Shown: positions 1 to 9,044, counted from the stretch's first letter. The stretch is 64,000 nucleotides of DNA from Pedobacter terrae (GCF_900100705.1 NZ_FNCH01000010.1:1-64000), one strand, 5' to 3'. Numbers and translations are program-made. Notes: a model not told the origin generated them from the letters alone.

Positions 1-218
1 AACTTACAAAATATAATCCTTCTTTATTATAAAGTTTATATTTACGGCTAATTTCTTTAGGTTTTTCGCATTTAACATACCTGTTCTAGTAACTTTTTTG
101 GTTTGTTTTTAGAAAATACGGAATGACTACATTGCACACGCGGCACGCGTGCGCTAGCAAGGAGTCAGATATCAGAAGTTTAAGATAAATTGATACTGAA
201 TCAGCAACGCAGATGTTG
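1..218. other. Left-edge non-coding stretch
   Basis: No convincing coding sequence. It lies downstream of the PepSY gene. The stretch is A/T-rich except for a short G/C-rich segment with the palindrome GCACGCGTGC at 143-152. No clear terminator hairpin was seen. Confidence 0.5.
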
Positions 219-1307
219 TTACTTCCTTCTGCTCTTTTTCCTTTTTTGCCACCAGATGATAAAACCTGTTATTGGCAAACTGGCTGCAACCAATGCCGCC
301 AAAAGCGAAAGAATCTTATTCGGAAGACCAAAAAGCCTGCCCGTGTGCAGATCGTAATTGGTGGCCTCAATTAAATCTGCCCCATTATAATCTTTGTATA
401 ATTTGGCCCTGATCATTCTACCGGTAGCTTGCTCATAAAAAAAGGTATTTTGCTTGCGCGCCCAACGATAGGGATAAATCATCCTTAACCTTAATTCTCC
501 TTTACCCCGAAGCGAAAAACTAGTGGAAATAGCGCCAGGATATTTGATTTTGGCTTCGGCATATATTTTATTGTATCGCACAGGTATAGGATCTATAGTT
601 GTGGGGTTGGCCGAAATGATGGCTTTCCCCTGCCCCAGTTTAGTCCCGGTAAACAAGCTGGTTGCATTTTTTACTTCTTTAAAAGCAAAGTACAAACCAC
701 TTAAAGCGGTTATCAAGAGTATAAACGATGCATAAAACCCCAATACATTATGTAAATCATAATTCAGCCGTTTAAAAGATGCTTTTCTTTTAATGGTGAA
801 CGATTGTTTTAACAACCGCATTTGACCAGGAAACCAAAGGATCAGTCCGGTAATCAACATCAGCACAAAAATAACTACCGACCATTCTATAATGAACTTA
901 CCGGTGTTACCCAACAATAGCGAGGTGTGGATATGTTCTACAACCTGCAACCAGTCTTCGCCTCCTTTTTTTACCAGAGTAGCATCATAAGGATTGAAAT
1001 AGTAAACCATCCCCTTTTTACTGGTCATTTCTACTGTTGCATTTGGCAAGGCATCTTCAATTCTGATCAACCTTAATTCATCTTTAGGTGAAAGTTTTTC
1101 GAATCCTGAAATCACTTTATCTAAACCTATAAAAGGCTTCTCTTGAAGCCTTACGTACCGAAAATCCTTTTGCGTAAAATCCCTGATCTCTTCTTCAAAG
1201 ATATACAGCGCACCGGTAACACTGATAATAAATACCACCAGGCCAGTTGCCAGGCCGAGCCAGAGGTGAATGTTCCTGATGGTATTTTTAAATTTCTTGT
1301 TTTTCAT
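219..1307 (-). CDS. PepSY-associated TM helix protein (iron-uptake partner)
   Basis: A 362-residue inner-membrane protein of the PepSY-associated TM helix family. Hydrophobic segments lie near residues 14-36, 138-160, 186-208 and 333-354, with periplasmic loops between them. It opens with IRNIHLWLGLATGLVVF, the usual first helix of this family, and ends in a basic tail (WWQKRKKSRRK). It starts 3 bp after the stop of the TonB receptor at 1311-3662, so the two are almost certainly one transcript. PepSY proteins beside siderophore receptors are thought to help reduce or release ferric siderophore iron in the periplasm; that role is inferred from family and context. Family call is strong, precise role is not. 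Confidence 0.88.
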   Translation of the reverse strand: MKNKKFKNTIRNIHLWLGLATGLVVFIISVTGALYIFEEEIRDFTQKDFRYVRLQEKPFIGLDKVISGFEKLSPKDELRLIRIEDALPNATVEMTSKKGMVYYFNPYDATLVKKGGEDWLQVVEHIHTSLLLGNTGKFIIEWSVVIFVLMLITGLILWFPGQMRLLKQSFTIKRKASFKRLNYDLHNVLGFYASFILLITALSGLYFAFKEVKNATSLFTGTKLGQGKAIISANPTTIDPIPVRYNKIYAEAKIKYPGAISTSFSLRGKGELRLRMIYPYRWARKQNTFFYEQATGRMIRAKLYKDYNGADLIEATNYDLHTGRLFGLPNKILSLLAALVAASLPITGFIIWWQKRKKSRRK

Positions 1308-1310
1308 TGC

Positions 1311-3662
1311 TTAAAAAGCATAACCCAGCGATAAATTAAATCTACGCCCGTTACCACGCACATAATTTACATTACTGCCATAAAACTGAGAAATAGCAGG
1401 ATAATAAACTTTATTCAACAGGTTTTCTATACCTAACGATAGTTTTAACGGTTGCATAACCTGGTATACTGCTGCAACATTAAATAAGTTGAAAGCTTTT
1501 ACCGGTCCCTCTCCAATTAAATACTTGCCGGCAGCGTTTGTTTTAAAACGGTCGCGGTTTCCTACCCGCATCCAGTTTACGTCCAAACTTAATTTTTTAA
1601 TACCTGAATACTTTAAATAAACTGTAGTTTTTGATGGCGGGATACGCGTTGTATTTAAATACACATCTTTCTCCCCGTTAAAATTACCGTCGTTATCTAC
1701 ATCGCCTTTTCCTTCTACCTGTGCGTAGTTACCACCGATACTCAACTCCTTTAGTAACTGATAATCAGCCTGGATTTCAAATCCATATACGCGCTCAGGG
1801 ATCCGTTGAGAAATATAGGTACCGTTTACCTCTAAAAGATTGGCGCCCAGTTTAGAAGTGCTGTAATAGTAAGCAGCGCTGAAATTAAGTTTATCTACAC
1901 TGCTGCTAAAACCTGCTTCGTAATTGTTTACAATGATGGGTTTAGTTTCTAACTGAGATAAAGTATTACTTTTTGCGGCCCTTAATACCCTACCCAACTC
2001 AAATACCGAAAACGATTGTGCATAACTGATAAAAGGGTTAAAAAACCTGAATTTCGAGTAACGTGCACCGGCATTAAATACCAAAGCATTGTAATTTAAC
2101 TTACCGCCCTGTACCGCTATACTTCCAGCACCGTTTGCACCGGTAGCCAGGGTATTAAAATCGTCTACATCAATGTTGATATTTTCTACCCTTAAACCTC
2201 CTTTTATGGTTAAGTCATTAATTAAAGTTGCTGAAGCCTGTAAATAAGGTGCAAAATTGACCATATTCATATCAGGCACCCATAACCGACCATCAGTTAA
2301 GCTTTGCGCAGTTTTATCGTTCATTAAATCCAAACCATAGTTTAATTGCATGGGTACCTGAGTCGTTAAATTAAATGGTGTATTCAGGTTTACCCTTGCC
2401 CCTTTTTTGGTTGAGGTAATAGCCGATTGGCCGCCGCCGAAAAATGATGCTGAGTTAGAATAAATGGTGTAAAAATCCTGGTAGTATACGTTGGCTGTTA
2501 AATCAGTTTTACCAAATATCTGTTGATTGGTGTACTGTAAATTGGCATTATGATTAAATCTTGTGCCTTCCTCTTCACCTAATCTTGTACCATAGATACC
2601 AATAGCAGGCGACTGACCGTAAACACCTTCTTTAGTAATATATTTTGACTGTTGTCTGGAGCTGAAATAATTATACATAAGCTGCAAACGTTGTTTAGGC
2701 GTAAAGTTATAGCCTAACTTCACAAAACCGTTATAAGATCTGGTTTCACCCAAACCATATTCTGGTGATAGAACCAAACCATCAGCATCGCGGAAAACAC
2801 CGGTTTTTTCGAACATTCCACTCACCAGGTAATCAAATTTATTTGTTTTACCATAAAGCTGTTGCGAAAAACGGTAGCCAATGGTGCTATCGCCTTTCAA
2901 GTTTCCTGTAATACCAGCTTGAGAATAACCTCCAAATGATTTTTCCTGGTCGCCTTTTTTAGTAATATAGTTGATTAAACCACCTTCTGCACCATTACCA
3001 TAAATGGCAGTGGCACCTTTAATCACTTCAACACGCTCAATAACGGAAGGATCTATACTGCGGATATCCCTTCCTCCTGCCCTTAACGGCGTAGATTGTG
3101 GAATACCATCAATTAAAACCAAAACGTTTCTACCACGCAAAGTCTGACCGGAGTTACCCGTTTGATTGGTTGAAAAACCTAATCCAGGCACGCTGTAAGA
3201 AAGGATATTAGCTAAATTCGGGCTAATGGTTGATTGTGTATTTAATTCTTTCGCGGTAAGCACCGTTACTGATGATGGCGTTTGCGATAATGATTCAGGT
3301 CTTCTGCTTGCCGAAACAATTACATCATTTAGTCCTTCGGCCTGTTCTTTTAAAACAAAAGTTACCGAAATGGTATCATTTGCTGTAACCGACACCATCT
3401 GTTCAAGCAGATCGTAACCCGTAATTGAAATTTTAATCTGCTGATTGCCGACAGGTACAGCATTTAATTTAAATGCCCCGGTTTTATCAGAAGTGGTTTT
3501 AAGGTTCTGTTTTTTAACCTGTATATTGGCGAAAGGTATACTGTTACCTAAGGAGTCTACAATTTTACCGTTAATGGTCCCTTTCTCTGCTTGTGCAAAC
3601 AAGGTAATTGAAAGTAGCGTAATAATTGCTGTGGCAAAAAATCTTTGGTATAAATGTCTCAT
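1311..3662 (-). CDS. TonB-dependent siderophore-type receptor
   Basis: A 783-residue outer-membrane receptor. Residues 1-25 form a signal peptide ending LFAQA. Residues about 27-105 are a CarboxypepD_reg-like beta domain. The plug (about 115-235) contains VIVSASRRPESLSQTP, a TonB-box-like entry, then LRGRNVLVLIDGIPQ and VERVEVIKGATAIYGNGAEGG, both typical of siderophore receptors. The rest is a beta barrel ending in aromatic LSLGYAF. The single gene, the PepSY neighbour and the absence of a SusD partner argue for a metal chelate rather than a glycan. The substrate cannot be read from sequence. Confidence 0.92.
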   Translation of the reverse strand: MRHLYQRFFATAIITLLSITLFAQAEKGTINGKIVDSLGNSIPFANIQVKKQNLKTTSDKTGAFKLNAVPVGNQQIKISITGYDLLEQMVSVTANDTISVTFVLKEQAEGLNDVIVSASRRPESLSQTPSSVTVLTAKELNTQSTISPNLANILSYSVPGLGFSTNQTGNSGQTLRGRNVLVLIDGIPQSTPLRAGGRDIRSIDPSVIERVEVIKGATAIYGNGAEGGLINYITKKGDQEKSFGGYSQAGITGNLKGDSTIGYRFSQQLYGKTNKFDYLVSGMFEKTGVFRDADGLVLSPEYGLGETRSYNGFVKLGYNFTPKQRLQLMYNYFSSRQQSKYITKEGVYGQSPAIGIYGTRLGEEEGTRFNHNANLQYTNQQIFGKTDLTANVYYQDFYTIYSNSASFFGGGQSAITSTKKGARVNLNTPFNLTTQVPMQLNYGLDLMNDKTAQSLTDGRLWVPDMNMVNFAPYLQASATLINDLTIKGGLRVENINIDVDDFNTLATGANGAGSIAVQGGKLNYNALVFNAGARYSKFRFFNPFISYAQSFSVFELGRVLRAAKSNTLSQLETKPIIVNNYEAGFSSSVDKLNFSAAYYYSTSKLGANLLEVNGTYISQRIPERVYGFEIQADYQLLKELSIGGNYAQVEGKGDVDNDGNFNGEKDVYLNTTRIPPSKTTVYLKYSGIKKLSLDVNWMRVGNRDRFKTNAAGKYLIGEGPVKAFNLFNVAAVYQVMQPLKLSLGIENLLNKVYYPAISQFYGSNVNYVRGNGRRFNLSLGYAF

Positions 3663-3681
3663 GCGAATCTGGAAATTTCGG

Positions 3682-3689
3682 CAAATCTA
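3682..3689 (-). promoter_or_regulatory. Possible -7 box of the TonB receptor operon
   Basis: On the minus strand this reads TAGATTTG, matching the Bacteroidota -7 consensus TAnnTTTG, about 20 bases before the receptor start. No TTG or TTTG sits at the expected distance upstream, so support is partial. Confidence 0.3.
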
Positions 3690-3888
3690 ACATTATTTAG
3701 ACTCGTTAAAAATAATAAATCAAAAAAGTTTTTGACTTGGAGTTTAGTGATGCACCTTTTTGAAGTAAATAAGGCGTAATGTTAACTTCATTGATGAACG
3801 ATTGATTAAGCTTTAGTCCACGAATGAAATGTAATTACAATTTAAAGATTCTTCGTCGCAGTACCATTGAATGATCCACCAGTTCGGT

Positions 3889-3971
3889 CGTCATTCCCAA
3901 CTTGATTGGGAATCTTAATGCACATTTTAAGATTCCCATCCGATAGCCATCGGATCAAGTTGGGAATGACG
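3889..3971. repeat. REP-like intergenic palindrome
   Basis: Begins CGTCATTCCCAACTTGAT and ends with its reverse complement ATCAAGTTGGGAATGACG, with inner complementary stretches (TGGGAATCTTAA and TTAAGATTCCCA; CCGATAGCCATCGG). It belongs to a family of GTCATTCC / GTCATCCTGA palindromes seen several times between genes here. Confidence 0.75.
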
Positions 3972-3983
3972 ATTTCTTGATGG

Positions 3984-4055
3984 ATATTACCTAATTAAAT
4001 TTTATCTGTCAATCATATTGATTTTTATATCATAAATTATCCCTCAGGATGACAG
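3984..4055. repeat. Dispersed intergenic repeat, copy 1
   Basis: Shares ATATTACCT, then TTATCTGTCAATCATATTGA, then CCTCAGGAT with 48613-48680, in the same order and spacing apart from small gaps. Both copies are non-coding. Confidence 0.6.
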
Positions 4056-4092
4056 CCTAGAAAGGCTATTTCATGAACATTTCAGTTTCACC

Positions 4093-4107
4093 AGTCAAAC
4101 GTTTGCG
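4093..4107. promoter_or_regulatory. LacI-type operator-like palindrome, copy 1
   Basis: AGTCAAACGTTTGCG, centred on the perfect palindrome CAAACGTTTG, a core shape typical of LacI-family operators. The exact reverse complement of all 15 bases occurs at 6825-6839, on the other side of the kinase-GH109 gene pair. No LacI-family regulator is encoded in the window. Confidence 0.45.
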
Positions 4108-4210
4108 TATGGTTAGAATAAAGAAAGATAAAAGCAGAAATAAAGTCGAAAGTCCGAAAGTCAGGAGTCCGAGGATTAGATGTCCAAACGCCAAGTCTTT
4201 TTAAAAAACT

Positions 4211-5314
4211 TCATTTTGAATATAGCGATCCAGGGATTTGATGCGCCTCTTTTTTATTTCGATCAATTTTCCTGATCATGCCTTCAAATTCAGATTGTTT
4301 GGCGATATACTTATTCAGCAAATCGATCTGATTTAATCCCCTCAACAGGTTGTGTTTAGGATAACTCGTTTTATAGTAAATGTCGCCATTTAAGAAATCG
4401 GTGATAAATCTTAAGGCCTGCATGTAAATCATAAATTTGCCTGAGTAGATAAAGAACTGCTTTTCGGCCGAAGTCAAAACCTGATCCATTTCTTCCATGT
4501 AGCCTGTATATATTTCAGCAAAAACGTCTGCTCTGATGGCAATTTTATTAAAATCCCTTTCTTCTTCATTGGCTTCGGAGAGATAGGTGCGCATCATATC
4601 ACCCACATCGCTGATCAAGTATCCGGGCATTACCGTATCCAAATCGATTACGCATAAACCTATGCCAGTTTCTGCCTGCAACAAAACATTGCTTATTTTA
4701 GTATCATGATGCACCACCCGTAAATGAAGTGCACCATTACTTACCATTTGTGTATACTGCGCTTCTATATTATCATGCCTGATGATCTCCCCTATTGCAG
4801 ATTTGGCTTCGTTAACCCTATCATTACTGGCTTGTGCTAATGCTTTTTTAAACTGCGCCATGCGTAAGGGCAGGTCATGAAAATCTTCGATGGTGGGTTT
4901 TAATTTTTGTACATCGAAGGCATAGAGCATCCTCGTAAACTGACCAAACTGTTTGGCAGCCTGGTAAGCCTGTTCTGGTTGTTGTACAAAATCGATGGAA
5001 CAAGAATTTTCTACAAAGGGAAAAATCCTGTAAAAATGATCGTCGATAATGACAAAATCATCTCCACCCAAAGTGGTTATTGGTGCTACAAACAGATATT
5101 CAGGCGCGGTTTGATTTAGATATTCTTTTATTTCTCTGATATTTTGAGCAATATGCTGGGGCTGACGAAAAACTGCTGTATTTACCTCTTGCAAAATATA
5201 GATTGAACCTTCATGCCAAACTTTCCAGGTATGGTTAATTAAACCCGAACCGAAAGGTTCAATTTTAAATTTTTCTGCATGAAGCCCATAAGCGCCTAAA
5301 ATTGCCTGAAACAT
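4211..5314 (-). CDS. Aminoglycoside-phosphotransferase-fold kinase, probably a sugar kinase
   Basis: A 367-residue cytoplasmic kinase of the APH / choline-kinase fold. Near the N-terminus is the nucleotide-loop region FGSGLINHTWKV. The catalytic motif HHDTKISNVLL has its aspartate at about residue 204, and the metal-binding motif VIDLDTVMPG follows, so both catalytic elements are intact. The shape matches N-acetylhexosamine 1-kinase (NahK-like) and related sugar kinases better than drug-modifying enzymes. It lies 78 bp downstream of the GH109-type gene on the same strand, which suggests phosphorylation of a released N-acetylhexosamine. The substrate is inference; the fold is sure. Confidence 0.8.
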   Translation of the reverse strand: MFQAILGAYGLHAEKFKIEPFGSGLINHTWKVWHEGSIYILQEVNTAVFRQPQHIAQNIREIKEYLNQTAPEYLFVAPITTLGGDDFVIIDDHFYRIFPFVENSCSIDFVQQPEQAYQAAKQFGQFTRMLYAFDVQKLKPTIEDFHDLPLRMAQFKKALAQASNDRVNEAKSAIGEIIRHDNIEAQYTQMVSNGALHLRVVHHDTKISNVLLQAETGIGLCVIDLDTVMPGYLISDVGDMMRTYLSEANEEERDFNKIAIRADVFAEIYTGYMEEMDQVLTSAEKQFFIYSGKFMIYMQALRFITDFLNGDIYYKTSYPKHNLLRGLNQIDLLNKYIAKQSEFEGMIRKIDRNKKEAHQIPGSLYSK

Positions 5315-5392
5315 AAAACGGTAATATAATGGATGAAAATTATTTTAGAATGAAAGTATGGGCTAAACTACAGGCCACAACCGCAACCAATA

Positions 5393-6745
5393 TTAAAAAC
5401 CGCTATCATCCAAAGCGAAAGTATTTTTACGTTCTTTCCATTTTCCTTTGGTAAAATCAGGAAATTTCTGTGGCATATTCCCCTCTTTTAACGATTTTGT
5501 AGAAAGTGGACTAATTACACTAATGGTTACCGAATCGTATACATCAATCGGTGTTTGTTTTTTCTGTTTTACGGCCTGGATAAATGCATTAAATACAAAC
5601 CAGTCCATACCTCCATGACCTGCACCTACGGCCTCTGCTTCATATTTTTTCCAAAGCGGGTGATCATATTTGGCAAACCATTCCTGAGCAGGATCCCATA
5701 CATCATCTTTTTTTGACTTGTGATCGATATAAACTGATTTATTTACATCCATCCAAATTCCTTTTGTGCCCTGCACCCTGAAACCGAGTGAATACGGACG
5801 TGGCAAATGCGTATCATGACTTAACAAAACGGTTTCACCATTTGCACAGTTGATCATAGTAGTGGTCACATCGCCATTTTTATAATTGATTTTGGCATTG
5901 GGGTGGCCAGGCGACATTTCTTTTACATAAGCAGCTAAACCTTTGGCTTTAGAACTGAACGATACCAGACTGGTAAAACGATTACCCCTATTGATATTGG
6001 CATATTGCATGATCGGACCTGCTCCATGCGTTGGATATAAATCGCCATCCTGATCGATGTTGAACTGTGTGCGCCATTGCGCCTCGCTCAAGGCTTTAGG
6101 GCCAAACTCTACGCCACCGCCATAATAATCTTTACCATTGTTAAACAGTACGTCTCTCAAGTTGTGCTGGTAACCACCCTCCAGGTGTAACAATTCGCCA
6201 AAAAGACCCTGCCTAACCATATTTAAAGCCGCCATTACATCTCTACGGTAACAAACATTCTCTAAAGTCATGTAAGGCATCCCTGTTTTTTCAGAGGTAT
6301 TTACAATATCCCAATGATCTTTTACCGTTAAACCCGCAATTACTTCGCAGCCCACATATTTACCCGCTTTCATGGCGTCGATCGCCTGGTCGCGGTGAAA
6401 CTGCCATGGGGTCGCAATAATTACGGCATCAATATCTTTACGGTCTAAAAGTTTTTGATAAGCGTCTAAGCCTCCGGTATATTCTGTTGCCGCAGGTCTG
6501 CCTTTTTTGGCTATAAAATTACGACAGATTTTAAGCGAGCTTTCCTGGGTATCGCAAATGGCAACAATTTCTATATCATCTCTTAAAGTACCTTCAGAAA
6601 TATGGCTCATTCCGCGTGCGCCTACCCCGATATAACCTAATCTTACTTTTCCACTGTCTGATGATGCAAATAAACTTCCGGTTGGCAAAATGGTTAAGCC
6701 AGCAGCCGTAAATGCGCCATTTTTAATAAATTCTCTACGTTCCAT
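5393..6745 (-). CDS. Tat-exported Gfo/Idh/MocA protein, GH109-type glycosidase candidate
   Basis: 450 residues. The N-terminus carries the twin-arginine motif RREFIKNG followed by a hydrophobic stretch, so it is exported folded, as expected for a protein that keeps a bound NAD cofactor. The Rossmann motif GYIGVGARGMSHI lies near residues 37-49. The length and regions such as GGYQHNLRDVLFNNG fit the GH109 branch, whose characterised members use NAD(H) to cleave alpha-N-acetylgalactosaminides; other family members are simple oxidoreductases. The kinase gene just downstream fits a GalNAc-release role. An operator-like palindrome lies about 80-95 bp upstream of the start. Confidence 0.8.
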   Translation of the reverse strand: MERREFIKNGAFTAAGLTILPTGSLFASSDSGKVRLGYIGVGARGMSHISEGTLRDDIEIVAICDTQESSLKICRNFIAKKGRPAATEYTGGLDAYQKLLDRKDIDAVIIATPWQFHRDQAIDAMKAGKYVGCEVIAGLTVKDHWDIVNTSEKTGMPYMTLENVCYRRDVMAALNMVRQGLFGELLHLEGGYQHNLRDVLFNNGKDYYGGGVEFGPKALSEAQWRTQFNIDQDGDLYPTHGAGPIMQYANINRGNRFTSLVSFSSKAKGLAAYVKEMSPGHPNAKINYKNGDVTTTMINCANGETVLLSHDTHLPRPYSLGFRVQGTKGIWMDVNKSVYIDHKSKKDDVWDPAQEWFAKYDHPLWKKYEAEAVGAGHGGMDWFVFNAFIQAVKQKKQTPIDVYDSVTISVISPLSTKSLKEGNMPQKFPDFTKGKWKERKNTFALDDSGF

Positions 6746-6824
6746 TTGGTGTTTTTATTGATGGTTTAGGTGATTTGTACTTAAAAGTAAAACAAGCGAT
6801 TGAGCATTACAAGATAAATAACAG

Positions 6825-6839
6825 CGCAAACGTTTGACT
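6825..6839. promoter_or_regulatory. LacI-type operator-like palindrome, copy 2
   Basis: CGCAAACGTTTGACT, the exact reverse complement of 4093-4107, centred on CAAACGTTTG. It sits roughly 80-95 bp before the start of the GH109-type gene, where a repressor could block its promoter. Confidence 0.5.
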
Positions 6840-7140
6840 AATTTTTAATTACTACAATTGATTAGCAAAACCATCTGTTAAGGATTCATGTACAAAGTAA
6901 ATGGCTATTATCTAAATAAACCTGTCTGTTTAGAAACCGCTTCTTGATCTGATAAAATAAAAAATAATTTATACTGTTAAGAAGCTAAAAATAAATTCAA
7001 CGGTCTTTCTGGGAATGAATATTATTGTATGCTTAATTATTATTGTACCAATCATTAAATTAATTATTGATTACATAAAAATCGAAAATCATGATACATT
7101 TTTTTTTTAAGATCATTCTTAGAATATGATCGATAAGAAT

Positions 7141-7172
7141 AAACAGGTTACTTTAAATGAAGCAACCTGTTT
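7141..7172 (-). terminator. Hairpin terminator after the RadC-like gene
   Basis: AAACAGGTT(A)CTT and AAG(C)AACCTGTTT form a 12-bp stem with one A/C mismatch and a short loop. It begins 6 bases after the stop of the minus-strand gene. The U tract is short. Confidence 0.5.
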
Positions 7173-7177
7173 ATATT

Positions 7178-7624
7178 TTAATCCTTATAACTTTCGCGTA
7201 AACTCAAATAAGATTGCGGGCTACAAATCATATAATCAATAATTTCGATCTTAAGTTCTTCGCAGGTATTGAAACAACTTTTTAAAAAACGCTCATCAAG
7301 CTCGTTCGCGTCAACACGGATAATATCGCAATAATTTAAAATCAGTATCCCATAAGCATTGCAGGCTATAGCTAAACCTCCAATTTGCTTTACATAACTA
7401 GGGTTTTGCTTTTGCTTGGTGAGTTCGTACCACGAAAAAACCTGATGATTTTCGTTTACAAACATAATATACCATTCTACCTTATCTTTAGACAATGGCC
7501 TGCTCCGCAATTGCTTTAAAAGGTTAAAAGAGGTTTCGGCCTTACTCACATCTAAGGGCCGGTTAAGTGCTTCGTAACTGAACTTCAATTCAGCTAAAGC
7601 AATTTGATTTTTCGTTGGTTGCAT
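7178..7624 (-). CDS. RadC-like JAB-domain protein lacking the metal motif
   Basis: 148 residues. The pattern resembles Bacteroidota RadC/JAB proteins: an N-terminal ALAELKFSY strand, a helix with the phrase VKQIGGLAIACNAYGILIL where family members have a helix leading to HNHPSG, and near the C-terminus EIIDYMICSPQSYLSLRE, which parallels the usual LDHLIV...YYSFAD ending. The metal-binding HxHPxG motif is absent; NYCDIIRVD stands in its place, so it is not expected to be a metalloprotease. Its start codon lies inside a complementary repeat (see 7625-7760). Homology call is by eye and moderate. Confidence 0.55.
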   Translation of the reverse strand: MQPTKNQIALAELKFSYEALNRPLDVSKAETSFNLLKQLRSRPLSKDKVEWYIMFVNENHQVFSWYELTKQKQNPSYVKQIGGLAIACNAYGILILNYCDIIRVDANELDERFLKSCFNTCEELKIEIIDYMICSPQSYLSLRESYKD

Positions 7625-7760
7625 TTTGAAAAAAAATTAAATAAACGCCCAGGTCACTGCAACCAACGTCGGAAAACCGAAGTGATGCTAGACTTTCACC
7701 AGTATGCCTGGGCTTATAATAAATAATTAAAATTGCTGGATTTCTCCAACGTTGGTTGCA
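7625..7760 (-). promoter_or_regulatory. Structured 5' leader with competing pairings
   Basis: Read on the minus strand, segment A (7760-7746) is TGCAACCAACGTTGG. Segment B (7672-7658) is CCGACGTTGGTTGCA and can pair with A over 15 bp, with one G-U. The gene's start region (7623-7613) repeats TGCAACCAACG and can pair with B over 11 bp, covering two bases of the AUG. B also lies inside a 7-bp stem GCCCAGG / CCTGGGC (7713-7707 with 7653-7647). A U-rich run follows before the start. The pairings are directly visible; a regulatory function is inferred. Confidence 0.5.
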
Positions 7761-7834
7761 CTATAAAGATAAGAAAATATTTGAAGAAACTAATAATACA
7801 CAACAAATACTAGGCTAAGCTGAACTAAAAATAT

Positions 7835-8419
7835 TTAATCAAGTTTCTTAAGCAACCTTCTTTTTGTTCTTTTAAATGCAGTGCCATCCCAGCTAGCGTC
7901 GAAGCCTTCCCAGAAAATTCTGATTTCGGTGTATGCATTAATCGTTATCACAAAAGTTAAATCATCGTATGAGAAATATATATTGTTTGAATTCGCATTG
8001 TTCTCTAAATACTTAGATTTATCTTTGATCACACTTTCTATTTTATTCATCAATTCAATAGCTTTTGATGCCGGCAAATCCTTAAAGGCATAAGCTTGAT
8101 AAATTACTCCGGCATCATTCCATCTGCTTCCAAAAAAACCAAGAATCAGCCCTTCCTTTTTCAATTCCTTGCAGTTGTATACAAGGGATGTGACCTCTCC
8201 TGAACTTGTTGCCGCTAATGGGTCCATTTCAAATTCGATTACAGAGTTTGTTTTTCCAAATACATTTTTAACAGCGTAGTCCTTTGCCCTATACAGGGCA
8301 ATATCTTTACTGAACTCCTTTGCTAAAAAATAAGATGCTACAGTTGGCCCACTAGCGACTTGCGAGTGAGTTTTTGTAAAAAAAAGGACGAAAGCAATAA
8401 CTAAGAGATTTCTTTTCAT
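7835..8419 (-). CDS. Secreted protein of unknown function
   Basis: 194 residues when started at the ATG ending at 8419, chosen because MKRNLLVIAFVLFFTKTHSQ is then a clean signal peptide ending in SQ; an upstream in-frame ATG would add 17 residues and bury it. The mature part is mixed alpha/beta with FEMDPLAATSSGEVTSLVY and a central motif GFFGSRWNDAGVIYQAY, and a basic C-terminus (KRTKRRLLKKLD). No known family was recognised. It stands alone, with no close neighbour on its strand. Confidence 0.7.
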   Translation of the reverse strand: MKRNLLVIAFVLFFTKTHSQVASGPTVASYFLAKEFSKDIALYRAKDYAVKNVFGKTNSVIEFEMDPLAATSSGEVTSLVYNCKELKKEGLILGFFGSRWNDAGVIYQAYAFKDLPASKAIELMNKIESVIKDKSKYLENNANSNNIYFSYDDLTFVITINAYTEIRIFWEGFDASWDGTAFKRTKRRLLKKLD

Positions 8420-9044
8420 GATGAGAGCTGTTTTGATAAATATTTTTTCCAAATATACTTCTTGGATCACAATTATATTAAACTAATAACCTGAGTTCGA
8501 TTATTAATATTGCCTCTCGGTAGCTTATACCATCATTTTTGATTAATCGGCCGTCACCCTGAATTCATTTCAGGGTCTTTCCTGCTAAAAAGATGCTGAA
8601 ACAAGTTCAGCATGACGAATCGGTCAGGGATGGGGGCGTTGACAAGACAGTATTTTAATTAAATAATTATCGAGTTCAGGTTAATAATTAAAGTTCTCAT
8701 GTAATTGTATTTTGTAACCAGAAAAGCAAACCAATCAACAGAAGAGCAGAAATCAATTCCTATAATAATCAATGACTTTATTTACTAAACCCTTCCATCC
8801 TATCTTTTAGCGACTGCAATTGTTCATAAGTAGCATTTTGCAAGAATAATATAGATTCTTACTTTTTGAGGGCGAGATATCATTACAAGCCTCGTAAAGT
8901 CTAAATCGGTAGTAATTAAGTACAATATTTATCATACCTTTAAATCCTAACCAAACTTCAGGATTTCTTCAGAATTGAAACCTACCTTCGCCAACTACTT
9001 AACACCCGGCCAGTAAAATTCAAATTTTGGATCCATCATCAACT
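8420..9044. other. Intergenic stretch between divergent genes
   Basis: About 620 bases without a gene. It holds a REP-like palindrome (8552-8618). A sequence TACCTTCG at 8983-8990 resembles a weak -7 box for the plus-strand gene but lacks a good upstream element. Confidence 0.5.
8552..8618. repeat. REP-like intergenic palindrome
   Basis: CGTCACCCTGAATTCATTTCAGGGTC, then TTTCCTGC, then GATGCTGAAACAAGTTCAGCATGACG: two adjacent hairpins flanked by complementary CGTCA / TGACG ends. Same family as the elements near 3.9, 23.5, 36.4 and 61.6 kb. Confidence 0.7.

Larger units (their letters stand above)
3663..4210. other. Intergenic stretch with repeats
   Basis: 548 bases without a gene. It holds a REP-like palindrome (3889-3971), a dispersed repeat (3984-4055) also present near 48.6 kb, and an operator-like palindrome (4093-4107). 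The remainder is A/T-rich with no coding signal. Confidence 0.6.
6746..7177. other. Intergenic stretch upstream of the GH109-type gene
   Basis: 432 bases without a gene, very A/T-rich. It contains the operator-like palindrome at 6825-6839 and the hairpin at 7141-7172. Nothing else was recognised. Confidence 0.6.

Noticed and set aside
4211..5314. Calling the APH-fold kinase an aminoglycoside-resistance enzyme
   Set aside because: Context with a GH109-type gene and the sugar-kinase-like pattern favour a metabolic kinase.
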